NCBI GenBank assembly: GCA_009845835.1
Contig: VXYV01000078.1
Span: forward strand, 1 to 63,061
DNA: 63,061 bases
Direction: 5' to 3'
Origin: Gammaproteobacteria bacterium
GTDB lineage: Bacteria > Pseudomonadota > Gammaproteobacteria > Pseudomonadales > Azotimanducaceae
Part shown: positions 17,255 to 25,934 of the stretch, one piece after another
Layout: each line of letters opens with the position of its first letter
Numbering within the stretch: position 1 is the stretch's first letter
Translations under genes and position numbers: made by a program
Notes under the pieces: generated by a model
Databases searched by the model: none
What the model was told of the DNA's origin: nothing
The model's input: the letters and a program-made list of their open reading frames with translations, nothing else

Positions 17255-18535
17255 TTAGTGTACTTTGATCAATCGGTACTCTTGGTCCGAGACTTTGATT
17301 AAATCACCACAATGAACAACCAATTCCGTTTCGATCGTGCGACCGTTCACTGTTAACGGAGTCGTACCATTCGGGGTTAACAGCAACTCTTCACCACGAA
17401 AATTCAGTTCAAAACAAGCTTGTCTCGCCAAACCGGCACCACACTCAACTGTCAGGTTTTGTCCAATAGGTCTGCCGACAAACTCGTGCAATAAATGTGT
17501 TGTGCGCTTATTGTCGGCGGCGGAAGAAACTGGTTCAGTCTTCGTGGCACCAGTACGAACTCGGTTCAAGTGTGTGTGGAACTTACGACCGGAAGACTCG
17601 GTACTGGTTTCTGCCATATCATAGGAATCAAAGAAATCGTGTACCACATTCAAATTTCGTTGATGTACCTGCCAACCTTTTTGCCGTAAATGCGTAGTAA
17701 ATCCTGGAAACCGATAGCCGTTCTCCATGAGAACTACGTGCTTGCACCCATTCAAATAGGACAGTGTCGAATTAAAGCGCTCAACCCCTACCTCTATTAA
17801 CTCGCTCTTTGAAACTTCCACCTGTCGCTTGTTGCTACGATACTCCGCTTCAATCGATCGATGTTCGTCGTCAGACTGTACGAAATCGAAAATCTGACGA
17901 AAAACCTGTTGCTCGGTTTCAGCAAATTTTCGTGGATCAAACCTAGAAATGTCGAGGAAATTTTCAGCCACTAACCGAATCCACGTGTTCATCAGTGGGA
18001 GTAATCCCAGTTGCGCATCTACCGATACGGATTCTCGTCTGATGTCCTGATCTACAACCAGTCTCGTGATCACCGTACGTTGAAGACCAATATCAATAAA
18101 GGCCAAGGGGCCGTCAACGTCCACAGTACTTCCGACTAAGACGCCATAGTCAATGAAATCTCCCAATTGCACACCGGCTTTCAGGGACGAACCGTAGAGT
18201 AATCCAAGTTGTTGATCACTTAAATCACTTGGGACTGCAAACCACACTTTGTCAGCAAGTGTCAATTTTGCCTGTTCCTGAATTTGAAGCAATTGCCGAT
18301 AGACCAGATCGATCTGTGTGCTAACACCAAAACCCTTGGGTTCGACTGCACTTTGATCCATGCTACGCCAGTACTGCGTATGGACTTGATTCGGATGCAA
18401 CTTAACAACGTCAAGCGCGTCTCTACCAAAGGTTAACTGTCTGTGTTCGACGAACGCGGCACCAGGTTGTTGATACAGCACTTCGCCAGCGCGACTAAGC
18501 CGTAAATTAATATCGCTGAGTTCAAGAAGTAGCAT
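17255..18535 (-). CDS. Degenerate actin/Hsp70-fold protein with FHA-like C-terminus
   Basis: The start is taken as ATG 18535, one base after the stop of the channel gene (426 residues). Three stretches recall actin/Hsp70-fold ATPases: the start (LLLELSDINLRLSRAGEVLY), the middle GPLAFIDIGLQRTVITRL as a phosphate-2-like motif, and VVLMENGYRFPGFTTHLRQK as an adenosine-motif equivalent. Key glycines are missing, so it may bind nucleotide weakly or not at all. The last 75 residues (VGRPIG, then TPNGTTPLTVNGRTI and CGDLIKVSDQEYRLIKV) follow the C-terminal half of an FHA domain but lack a clear phosphothreonine-binding Ser/His pair. No signal peptide is present, so it is probably cytoplasmic and could be a coupling or regulatory partner of the channel. 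Assignment is by pattern only. Confidence 0.6.
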   Translation of the reverse strand: MLLLELSDINLRLSRAGEVLYQQPGAAFVEHRQLTFGRDALDVVKLHPNQVHTQYWRSMDQSAVEPKGFGVSTQIDLVYRQLLQIQEQAKLTLADKVWFAVPSDLSDQQLGLLYGSSLKAGVQLGDFIDYGVLVGSTVDVDGPLAFIDIGLQRTVITRLVVDQDIRRESVSVDAQLGLLPLMNTWIRLVAENFLDISRFDPRKFAETEQQVFRQIFDFVQSDDEHRSIEAEYRSNKRQVEVSKSELIEVGVERFNSTLSYLNGCKHVVLMENGYRFPGFTTHLRQKGWQVHQRNLNVVHDFFDSYDMAETSTESSGRKFHTHLNRVRTGATKTEPVSSAADNKRTTHLLHEFVGRPIGQNLTVECGAGLARQACFELNFRGEELLLTPNGTTPLTVNGRTIETELVVHCGDLIKVSDQEYRLIKVH

Positions 18536-18536
18536 A

Positions 18537-19334
18537 CTAGCGGACCTGCAAATGTCGCAACAAGTTCTCGTCACACCAACTCTCAGTGTCGATCACGATT
18601 TCTTCTTGATACCGTTGCAATTGTTGTACGAAGAACATAATCATAATACTAATCACGAGGGCGACGAATGTAGAATTGAAGGCAACCCCTAGACTTTCGG
18701 TTACTCCAACAATATTTCCTTGAACAGCTTCGTACGCTTTCCCGAGCGCTTCACCAATCCCGCGAACCGTACCAATAAATCCAATCGATGGAATTGCCCA
18801 CGTGATATACCGGATCATTGCTAGCTCACTATCGAGCCGGTCTGCTTCGCCATCGCACAAGTTTCGTACCGCTTCAGAGGCATTTTGCACTGCATGAGTC
18901 GACTCAAATCGTTGTAAAGCAATCATAACCGCACGGGGTAATAATTGTTCACGTGTGCTTTCGGGTAGCGACTGTACAGTTCGCATATATTCCCGAGCAT
19001 CTTCCGGTAGAACACTCACACCTTCTGGAATTTTCACTAAATCTTGGGAAAGAATTCGTCGTTCTCGGCGCGCTTGCAGGACTTTTCCACCCATAAGTGC
19101 GAGTGCCCAAAACATTAGGATCACACAAGATTCCTGTTCCCAATCTTTCAAGGTAACCCAGATAGATCGTTCGGCAGTGAAATCCTGATCTTGTTCAGCA
19201 AGTACCTTGCGCTCCTCCAACACAACTCTAGCATTCGGTCGTATTACACTTGCCCAAACGACGTGTACTAGCAAGATACAAATAAATAGTGAAATAATTT
19301 GCGTAAGAATTGGTGACGTTCGACGTTTTTTCAC
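18537..19334 (-). CDS. MotA/TolQ/ExbB-type proton channel subunit
   Basis: The 265-residue protein has four probable membrane helices, at about 9-31, 70-86, 177-197 and 215-237. The last two carry the family signature: AIPSIGFIGTVRGIGEALGK (Thr189) and ESLGVAFNSTFVALVISIMI (Thr222), where the threonines line the proton path in ExbB/TolQ. A long basic cytoplasmic loop lies between helices 2 and 3. Such proteins form a pentamer around two D subunits and turn proton flow into movement or force. Here the likely D partners are the two vWA proteins encoded just downstream, since no ordinary exbD or tolR is present. Confidence 0.88.
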   Translation of the reverse strand: MKKRRTSPILTQIISLFICILLVHVVWASVIRPNARVVLEERKVLAEQDQDFTAERSIWVTLKDWEQESCVILMFWALALMGGKVLQARRERRILSQDLVKIPEGVSVLPEDAREYMRTVQSLPESTREQLLPRAVMIALQRFESTHAVQNASEAVRNLCDGEADRLDSELAMIRYITWAIPSIGFIGTVRGIGEALGKAYEAVQGNIVGVTESLGVAFNSTFVALVISIMIMFFVQQLQRYQEEIVIDTESWCDENLLRHLQVR

Positions 19335-19343
19335 GGAGTAATC

Positions 19344-19691
19344 CTAAATGTCTCGTGGAAAGGCTACGGGGTTGTCTTCTGATACTGATTCAGATGGAGT
19401 AAACACATCGGTAATCTCATCTTTCGTTTCGTCAGCATCAAGCTCAGATACGTCGGTAGTTTCTGTGGAACTTTCCTCGTCAGGTGGAGCTTCGATAACA
19501 GCAGAATCACTCTCAGTCTCAACTTCTAAATCGTCCGCGTCCAAGGTGGCAGTTTCATCCACACTCTCTTCTTCGTCAGTTAATGGTTCTTCTGGTTCCA
19601 AAACCTCCTCCTGTGCTACGACCGACGCGAGGCCAAAAACAATCCAAACAAAACAAACAATCACGAACGCAAACATACTCCGTGCAAACAT
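19344..19691 (-). CDS. Small acidic exported protein
   Basis: The ATG at 19691 follows AAAGGAGG and starts a signal peptide (FARSMFAFVIVCFVWIVFGL, cleavage after VVAQ). The mature 90 residues are almost entirely Asp, Glu, Ser, Thr and Val, so probably disordered. No family is recognised. It lies between the PEGA/SUMF1 gene and the channel gene with short gaps, so it is probably part of the same unit. A calcium-binding or spacer role is possible but unsupported. Confidence 0.7.
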   Translation of the reverse strand: MFARSMFAFVIVCFVWIVFGLASVVAQEEVLEPEEPLTDEEESVDETATLDADDLEVETESDSAVIEAPPDEESSTETTDVSELDADETKDEITDVFTPSESVSEDNPVAFPRDI

Positions 19692-19707
19692 AGTACCTCC
19701 TTTCAAC

Positions 19708-21768
19708 TCAATCTCGTTGTGCATACCTAGCTATTCTAAAGCCCACATCGTATCTTCCGTCTTTGCCATAGTCTCTAAAAGAAAATCTCAAGTCCGTAAT
19801 TGTTCCATGCAAATAACTGGATCCGCGGATAACGTGATACTCTCCTTCGGTTAGACCTAGCAAGGGAACTTCAGTATTCTCGGTAGGTACATGGTAAAAG
19901 TCATGGGTCCATTCGGCAACATTGCCGCCCATATCATACACTCCCTTGGTGTTTGCGGGAAAGGAACCTACCGGTGCAGATACTGGAAAACTATCGTTAT
20001 ATCCATAAATAATTCTGCCAACGATATGTTGAGCAGTTTTATCGGCATAGTTTCCGTGTCGATCTCCAGGTGGTAAAGTAGCGCCCCATGGAAAGTGTAA
20101 CAGTTCTTCGTTATCGGAAACATGGCGCGCTACCCATGTCCACTCAGCCTCCGTCGGTAGGCGATACCCGATGGATTTTGGATTGAAATCTGAGACAAAT
20201 GCACCCTCAAATTCATAAAACGGCTCTAATCCTTCTTTCTCGGAGAGATAGTTGCAATACAAAGCGGCTTCATCCCACGATATATTCACGACGGGTTGAT
20301 CATCTTCGTTCAAATCATAACCTTGATATTCACCCGAATCATGCCCTGGTGCAAACTCTCTGAATTCTGCATTAGTTACTTCTTCCACACTAATGTAGAA
20401 CCGGCGGTTCAATCTCGCTGTACGGTACACTTCGTTTGCGCGGCGTCCCGCTTCACGCCGCGAAGCACCCATCCGAATAGGATTAGGTGTCATGAGAACA
20501 ATCTCTTTCCCCGTAGCCGTAGCATTCACCTGTTTGAGTATAACCTCGACATACTCTTCGGGAGTCAAAAGTTGAACGTTCAGTTGTTGTGTGAATCCAG
20601 GTTGAATGGTTACCTCTTTTTCAAAACCAACGAACCCTTCCATATCAATTTCAATGAAATGCGTTACTGCATGTAAGGTCAGGGTTGTGTTTGAAGTCCC
20701 ACGGACGTCACCGTTGACGCGAATCTCTGCGTTTTCCGGATCGGTATTGACAATGAGTTTACCGGTAACTCTTTCCAACGGAAAATTCATTGATTTAACT
20801 TCACCGGACCCAACAGAAATCTGCTGTTTCCTTGAATGATAACCCGACAGCAACACTTCAACTTGGTGTGCGCGATTTGGCTCAACCTCAACGGTTAGCG
20901 GAGTTATCCCCTGAAAATTTCCGTCCACCGTGACCGACGCTTGGGAAGGAGAGGTGGTTATTTCAAGCACACCATCCGAAGGGGGAAGTATGACTTCTGC
21001 AAGGTTTATTACGTCGCCAGCCTCAACTAGCAGAATATCGGCCCAACTCGCAAATCCGGGTTTCTTAAGCATTATTACTCGCTCGCCAGATAAGATCTCA
21101 GCGGGCCCAGGCGTTATAAAACCGGAATCGACACCATCAACAAAAAAAGTGGCTCCTGGTGGTTGCGTGGGAATCGTTACGTCCCCCCAATCCGGGTCCA
21201 GTTCTACATAGATCGACTGCTCTTGTTGCATCCCCTCAATTTCAACAACTTGGTCAACATCGATATAACGTGGTGAACTGAAACTTAATGTCGTCGTACC
21301 TGCTGGTATTTCAGTACGCAAAGGTGTTACACCGAGAGTTTGACCGTCAATTGTCACTTCTACATTGCTAGGCTCTGACATCACCTCAACAATCCCCGGT
21401 AAGCGAATGAAGTTAATCTGAAAGACAGGATCATTCGAATCATTGCTAACTTCAATCGGCTCGTTCAAATCATAGTAACCATCAGCAGAACCGGTAACAG
21501 AGTATTGCCCCGGTCGCATCAAATACCGAACCCCGGTTTGTAGCACTAAACCACCGGTAATGCTGATCTCAGCATCGGCGACATTGAGTTCGAGCTTGAC
21601 TGCCTTAGCAGTGAATAAAAACCACAACCCAAAGCCGATAATGACTGCTAGTGTTCCAAGCACAATTTGAAACCACGATACGAAGGACCGTCCACGTGGA
21701 CGTTTAGCTGGGGTTGGCTTGAAATCGGTTGGTGATATGACCGATGCAGAAGCAGGTTGCTCCGTCAT
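19708..21768 (-). CDS. PEGA-repeat protein with C-terminal formylglycine-generating-enzyme (SUMF1) domain
   Basis: The start ATG 21768 lies 14 bases after the upstream stop (686 residues). A Lys/Arg-rich cytoplasmic head precedes a membrane helix near residues 31-52. Then come about five PEGA-like beta repeats, each with a ...VDG...G.TP... core (TIDGQTLGVTPLRTEI, TVDGNFQGITPLTVEV, FFVDGVDSGFITPGP). The last about 270 residues are a FGE-sulfatase/SUMF1 domain (YRLPTEAEWTWVARH, YDMGGNVAEWTHDFY, DVGFRIAR). SUMF1 domains can be true enzymes or C-type-lectin-like binding modules; I cannot confirm the catalytic cysteines. PEGA repeats suggest binding to a surface or cell-wall ligand in the periplasm. 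Confidence 0.87.
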   Translation of the reverse strand: MTEQPASASVISPTDFKPTPAKRPRGRSFVSWFQIVLGTLAVIIGFGLWFLFTAKAVKLELNVADAEISITGGLVLQTGVRYLMRPGQYSVTGSADGYYDLNEPIEVSNDSNDPVFQINFIRLPGIVEVMSEPSNVEVTIDGQTLGVTPLRTEIPAGTTTLSFSSPRYIDVDQVVEIEGMQQEQSIYVELDPDWGDVTIPTQPPGATFFVDGVDSGFITPGPAEILSGERVIMLKKPGFASWADILLVEAGDVINLAEVILPPSDGVLEITTSPSQASVTVDGNFQGITPLTVEVEPNRAHQVEVLLSGYHSRKQQISVGSGEVKSMNFPLERVTGKLIVNTDPENAEIRVNGDVRGTSNTTLTLHAVTHFIEIDMEGFVGFEKEVTIQPGFTQQLNVQLLTPEEYVEVILKQVNATATGKEIVLMTPNPIRMGASRREAGRRANEVYRTARLNRRFYISVEEVTNAEFREFAPGHDSGEYQGYDLNEDDQPVVNISWDEAALYCNYLSEKEGLEPFYEFEGAFVSDFNPKSIGYRLPTEAEWTWVARHVSDNEELLHFPWGATLPPGDRHGNYADKTAQHIVGRIIYGYNDSFPVSAPVGSFPANTKGVYDMGGNVAEWTHDFYHVPTENTEVPLLGLTEGEYHVIRGSSYLHGTITDLRFSFRDYGKDGRYDVGFRIARYAQRD

Positions 21769-21781
21769 AAATGCGGACCCA

Positions 21782-23311
21782 CTAAATCTGTTCGACACAT
21801 GAAATTTCAATCGGTTCCATACTTGGTTCAACGACTATTGTCCGCCGAATATCCCTCCAACCATCACGGCTTCCCACTAGTTCATACCTACCAGGACGTA
21901 GATGCAATTCCGTCGATTCAAAGTTACCTAAAGGACCGTGTTTAATCAACAACACTTCCGTTAGACTATCAGACAGGACAGTCACTTTAACAGGTTCAGT
22001 AGCATACTCTACCAATTCTGAAAAATCTTCCAATATTTCGTCGTATTGTTTGCTGTGCCCTTCATATTTTTCTGCGACTTCTAACACCTGTTGCGCATTT
22101 TGAAACTGGTCGTCGCTAGACAGGCTGTCGGGATCGCCAAGAATCGCTTGCATCTGTCTGGTTGCATTAATCACTTCGTAAACTCGCCTTCGCCCATCGA
22201 CCGCGAACGACAACGAAGAGTCAATCGCAAGTATCTGTTCGTAAATTTCTAGAGCACGAATGAAATCGAGCTCCTGTTCTGCTTGTTCGGCTTCGGTACG
22301 TAAGGTTTGAATGTTGTAGATGAGGCGCGATTGTTCAGTCTGTTGAATGCCGGTTTTTGCTGCTGTGTTATCAGGTTCGCGACCTAGTACTTCCGTAAAT
22401 TTAGCGCGAGCTCGATCGAACTCATTACTCGCTAAAGCTTGATGAGCGTCCGAGAGTAAATCGCGAATCTCTTGCTCGTGCTGTTTCTCGCGAATGATTG
22501 TTCTTTTTTCTTCTAAACCTAAAGTTAAAGGATCCAGTTTTTGTACTGAGTCCAAATGAGTTCGCGCTAGGTCCCATTCCTCTCGTAAAATCGCGCGTTC
22601 ACTCTCACGGATGTGTTCGTTGACTTGAGGGAGCACCTCTAGTCGAGCCAAACCATCATTCAATAGCGGATGTAGTGGTTTCAGTATGCCCGCGTGTTGG
22701 AATGCCTCCCTAGCAGCTTTTTCTTGACGTTTTTCCAACCAGTCAAATGCCTCTCCAACAGCGGTTTCGAACTCGTGATCAATTTGTTCTTGTAAGAGTA
22801 ATAATTCCGTCAGAGCATTCTCGTATTCTGCGATAGCAGCATCGAAATCACGTTGTTTGAATTTGTCGTCACCTTGCACTGCAATCTCTTGTATCGTGGC
22901 ATATTCTTCTACAAACGACTTTTGGGCATATTGCTCGGTCTCAAACTCGTGTTGAACTTCCGAGAACGAATCAATCACTTCACGCGCTTTCTCTCTAGCA
23001 CGTTCCAGTTGGACATCTTGAAAGGGTGTTACTTCGTCGCTAGATTTGGTGTTTCCTGCTACGTTGTCGCGGCGAGTCTGTTCGTTTGGTTGCCAACCTA
23101 GCTGTTCCGCGATCTGTTCAAAAGGGTTAATGACGATTAGTACAGCCACGGTAGACACCACAATGAACGCAACCAACGCCTGGATTCTACGGCTGGTTAT
23201 CTTTAATGATAACCGCGGTGTTTTTGGGTGGGTACTCTCAGCTAAAGATGGATCAACCGGCTCAATGTAAACCGGTTGGGGGCTACTCGGTTCCTTGGAG
23301 GAGTTCGTCAG
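21782..23311 (-). CDS. Membrane TPR-like protein with C-terminal PEGA repeat
   Basis: A membrane helix (LVAFIVVSTVAVLIVINPFE) is followed by several hundred residues of charged helices with TPR-like periodicity (DFDAAIAEYENALTELLLLQ, FDRARAKFTEVLGREPDNTA). The end is a PEGA-like unit (LHLRPGRYELVGSRDGWRDI). The frame opens far upstream of TTG 23176 and reads through VYIEPVDPSLAESTHPKTPR before the helix, with no ATG, GTG or TTG there. CTG 23311, inside the end of the upstream gene and preceded by GGAG ten bases away, is the best-placed start (509 residues). This is unusual and rests on sequence only. A start at TTG 23176 would begin within the helix and is less likely. It is part of the cluster, and the PEGA domain is shared with its downstream neighbour. 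Confidence 0.72.
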   Translation of the reverse strand: MTNSSKEPSSPQPVYIEPVDPSLAESTHPKTPRLSLKITSRRIQALVAFIVVSTVAVLIVINPFEQIAEQLGWQPNEQTRRDNVAGNTKSSDEVTPFQDVQLERAREKAREVIDSFSEVQHEFETEQYAQKSFVEEYATIQEIAVQGDDKFKQRDFDAAIAEYENALTELLLLQEQIDHEFETAVGEAFDWLEKRQEKAAREAFQHAGILKPLHPLLNDGLARLEVLPQVNEHIRESERAILREEWDLARTHLDSVQKLDPLTLGLEEKRTIIREKQHEQEIRDLLSDAHQALASNEFDRARAKFTEVLGREPDNTAAKTGIQQTEQSRLIYNIQTLRTEAEQAEQELDFIRALEIYEQILAIDSSLSFAVDGRRRVYEVINATRQMQAILGDPDSLSSDDQFQNAQQVLEVAEKYEGHSKQYDEILEDFSELVEYATEPVKVTVLSDSLTEVLLIKHGPLGNFESTELHLRPGRYELVGSRDGWRDIRRTIVVEPSMEPIEISCVEQI

Positions 23312-24551
23312 TGGTTTCTTCTCCAGTCAGGTCGGGTACACTGGTATCCGACTCCGAATCTTCCTCTTGAAACTCAACTCCTAAATCTTCGTAGTACTGT
23401 TCTCGGAGTAGCTCCTTGAGCTGATCAAATTGTTCGTCTACGGTACCCTCTAACGAATAAGTTGCGTTCTCTAATTCAATTGCGTACGGACTAATCGCTT
23501 CGGACGCACCTAAACCGATTTCTTGCAACCGAGAGATAAGCAGTCTAATATTGGCTCGATTAGCGATACTTCCCAAAATTTCGGTAGAGCCACCAATCAC
23601 ACCCGTATAGCCGGCGTACTCTTTCAACGTATCGCTGCTCCGCTGCATTACAGCACCACTGAGCACCATGGATATGCCCGCAATCAAACGCACACGAGCC
23701 TTGTTTCGATCTTCTCGCAAGGCAATTGCGACGTCATAGGTTTGCTGCCGCCAACTGGACAAAGGATCTTTAACCTTGGAAGCAAAGTTGGAGTAATACT
23801 CGTCGAGGGTGTCAATGAACAAATACTCGCGATCGCGGATCTGCTCAACCTTGTCCATTACTGGATCATCGTTTGCCGGTAGTCGTAGTAATTCGACTTC
23901 ACCCTCCTCCGAGAAACTCAGGTAGTCACCAAACGCTTCCGGTGTGATTTCACGCGCAAACCGCATTTTCGACACCGTGCGAATGTCTTGTTTTTCGTCA
24001 GATGAAAGTGCTTCCATATAGTCTAGCATCGAGTCGGCAAGCTTTCGATAGGTAGTCTGAAATGGATCGATGTTATCAGGAACTTCTGGGTCGTAGGCAT
24101 ACTTACTCGCCAGCGTTTTGTAAGTCTTTTCGAACCAAATAACGCCGCGTGAATCTCGCACCCCAAAGTCAATCACTTGTCGTTCACCATCCGAGTGAAT
24201 GATCGCGCCGACAACGACGATATCAACAGCATTACTGAGCCTTGGAACTACCCGAACTGCCCCCCAATTCCCGGTCGACTGTAAGTATTCCTTTAAGTAA
24301 TTCGCAACGTAGTTAGCTTCGGCACGTCGAACTTCTGGGGTGATGTTCTCGGCGATGACGTCGTCGTAATATTCCGGGATGTTGGCATCAAGGACCAGGA
24401 CTCCGACATCAAGCAATTCTTCTTCCGGGACATCTTGGCTAGCTTTTTTTGGCGGCGTTATATCCACGTATCGAACGGTGGTCGAACTGCAACCAACCAG
24501 AGTTAAACTCACTAGTCCTGTGAATAAGACGAAAATGCTAATTAATTTCAT
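23283..24551 (-). CDS. Large lipoprotein of the ExbB/vWA cluster
   Basis: The 422-residue product has a lipoprotein signal with lipobox SLTLVGCSS. An alpha/beta region follows (VGVLVLDANIPEYYDDVIAE, VVVGAIIHSDGERQVIDFGV), then a long helical region with a Gly/Ala-rich segment (RVRLIAGISMVLSGAVMQRS) that could lie on or in a membrane, and an acidic tail. No domain is recognised with confidence. The early part is reminiscent of CsgG/LpoB-type envelope lipoproteins. The 3' end overlaps the probable start of the TPR/PEGA gene. It is likely an outer-membrane-side component of the complex. Confidence 0.8.
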   Translation of the reverse strand: MKLISIFVLFTGLVSLTLVGCSSTTVRYVDITPPKKASQDVPEEELLDVGVLVLDANIPEYYDDVIAENITPEVRRAEANYVANYLKEYLQSTGNWGAVRVVPRLSNAVDIVVVGAIIHSDGERQVIDFGVRDSRGVIWFEKTYKTLASKYAYDPEVPDNIDPFQTTYRKLADSMLDYMEALSSDEKQDIRTVSKMRFAREITPEAFGDYLSFSEEGEVELLRLPANDDPVMDKVEQIRDREYLFIDTLDEYYSNFASKVKDPLSSWRQQTYDVAIALREDRNKARVRLIAGISMVLSGAVMQRSSDTLKEYAGYTGVIGGSTEILGSIANRANIRLLISRLQEIGLGASEAISPYAIELENATYSLEGTVDEQFDQLKELLREQYYEDLGVEFQEEDSESDTSVPDLTGEETTDELLQGTE

Positions 24552-24560
24552 TTTCGTAAT

Positions 24561-25688
24561 CTAAAGTCCTTTTTTATATGTTTCGTATTCTTCCCAGAGT
24601 TTCTTTTTGAGTTCGGGATCTTCTTCTGCCATGGCAGCTTCACGCATTTGGCGCGCAACGACATCTTTATCCATCGCGTCCGGTGTGTCAATCACGCGTT
24701 CTATATCAACCTCGGCAACTTCTTCACCTTCCATCAAACCTTGTTCGGTTTCCGTTTCGTCGGTGGTTCCTACACGGTCGTCTTCGATCGCAGAATTAGT
24801 ATCGACAGTTCCCGAGTCGTCCACTGGTACGATACCCTGACCACCACTTTGGGTCGCAACCGTTTCGTGGGCGCGACCAATTACATCATTTCGTTCTTGC
24901 ATGATCTCGCCGTCTAATTCTTCCAGGGCACGCTGAAAGTCCTCGTCGGCTTGATTGTCTTCCGTTTCAGCAGAACCTTCGCCTTCAATTTCAAGCTCCT
25001 CTTCTTCTGTCGCGGGACCATTGAGGGGCGTTTGATTACTCACTTCCCAGCCACCGGAATCTTCAGGCATCTCCATTAACCCACCGGCTGCGGTACCGTT
25101 TTCTGTACCGTTATCGCTTCCTTCAATTTCGGAACTCGAAGCTTGCTCACCGGTACTGTCGCCTTCGGTACCATCTTCTTCGGAACCTTCTTCTCCATCC
25201 GAAGGTGGTGGTAAATTACCATCGCTTGAACTCGGTGCTTCACCATTTTGAGGGTCACCTTTGTTGGGATCTTCTGGTCCTGACGGCGACGGTAAAGTCG
25301 GTAGAGTCGGTAATGACGGAGTCCCTGAAGGATTACTAGGTGACGGTAAAGGTAGAGAGGGAGTCGAAGATGGGGAGCCAGAGGGTGGCGTTGGTAACGG
25401 ATTCGTTGAGCCCGGATTCGATTGCGACGGGCTAGATGGCGATGACGGCGAACCACTTGGTGGTTGTTGCGACGGATTACTCGAGCTCTGAGAGGGTAAA
25501 CTCGGACTTGGATTTTGCTGTTGGGGAGTTGGAAACGTCGACGGGGTACTCGGCATACACCCAACGAGAAACAACAAAAATACGACGCTTACACCTAGAT
25601 AGACGATGGAACAAAAACCGCGTGAACTTGCTCGTGAGTCGACGTTACTCTTTGTCGTCCACTGTTCAATCTTATGTTGTGATTTCAC
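24561..25688 (-). CDS. Pro/Ser-rich lipoprotein with acidic C-terminal half
   Basis: The 375-residue protein has a signal with lipobox LFLVGCMPS. Residues about 46-150 are almost entirely Pro, Ser, Gln, Asn, Gly and Thr, like a cell-wall-spanning linker. The remainder is acidic, with a final charged helix (MREAAMAEEDPELKKKLWEE). The repetitive DNA produces long overlapping frames on both strands, which I treat as shadows. It is the first gene of the co-directional unit that runs down to 13690, separated by 246 bases from the TonB_C/TPR gene upstream. No family is recognised. Confidence 0.78.
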   Translation of the reverse strand: MKSQHKIEQWTTKSNVDSRASSRGFCSIVYLGVSVVFLLFLVGCMPSTPSTFPTPQQQNPSPSLPSQSSSNPSQQPPSGSPSSPSSPSQSNPGSTNPLPTPPSGSPSSTPSLPLPSPSNPSGTPSLPTLPTLPSPSGPEDPNKGDPQNGEAPSSSDGNLPPPSDGEEGSEEDGTEGDSTGEQASSSEIEGSDNGTENGTAAGGLMEMPEDSGGWEVSNQTPLNGPATEEEELEIEGEGSAETEDNQADEDFQRALEELDGEIMQERNDVIGRAHETVATQSGGQGIVPVDDSGTVDTNSAIEDDRVGTTDETETEQGLMEGEEVAEVDIERVIDTPDAMDKDVVARQMREAAMAEEDPELKKKLWEEYETYKKGL

Positions 25689-25934
25689 TCTCTAACCTCC
25701 GTAATCGCAAACAAACCATCCAGTTGGATGTATTAGGTTCCGTTCTACGAATTTCAATATTGTGAGACTAATTACTCCAAAATTACCAATTTGTCGATCA
25801 TTAACGAAATCGACTCACGAAAACCTTTGTAACGCAAACCAACTCTAGTTTGTAATACTTTCTCTAACTTGTAATACTTTGCAATGATTATTCTACTCAC
25901 TTTTCGTGTGGATTGAGTCTAAACTTCTTAAAAC

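Noticed and set aside
25076-25564. Arg/Pro-rich minus-strand frame inside the Pro/Ser-rich lipoprotein gene
   Set aside because: It arises from the repetitive, low-complexity DNA of the lipoprotein gene and has no ribosome site or family match.
13690-25688. Zorya anti-phage system
   Set aside because: An ExbB-like channel is present, but there is no ZorB OmpA-type partner and no ZorC, ZorD or ZorE, and the two D-type subunits are vWA proteins. The set looks like an envelope complex rather than this defence system.
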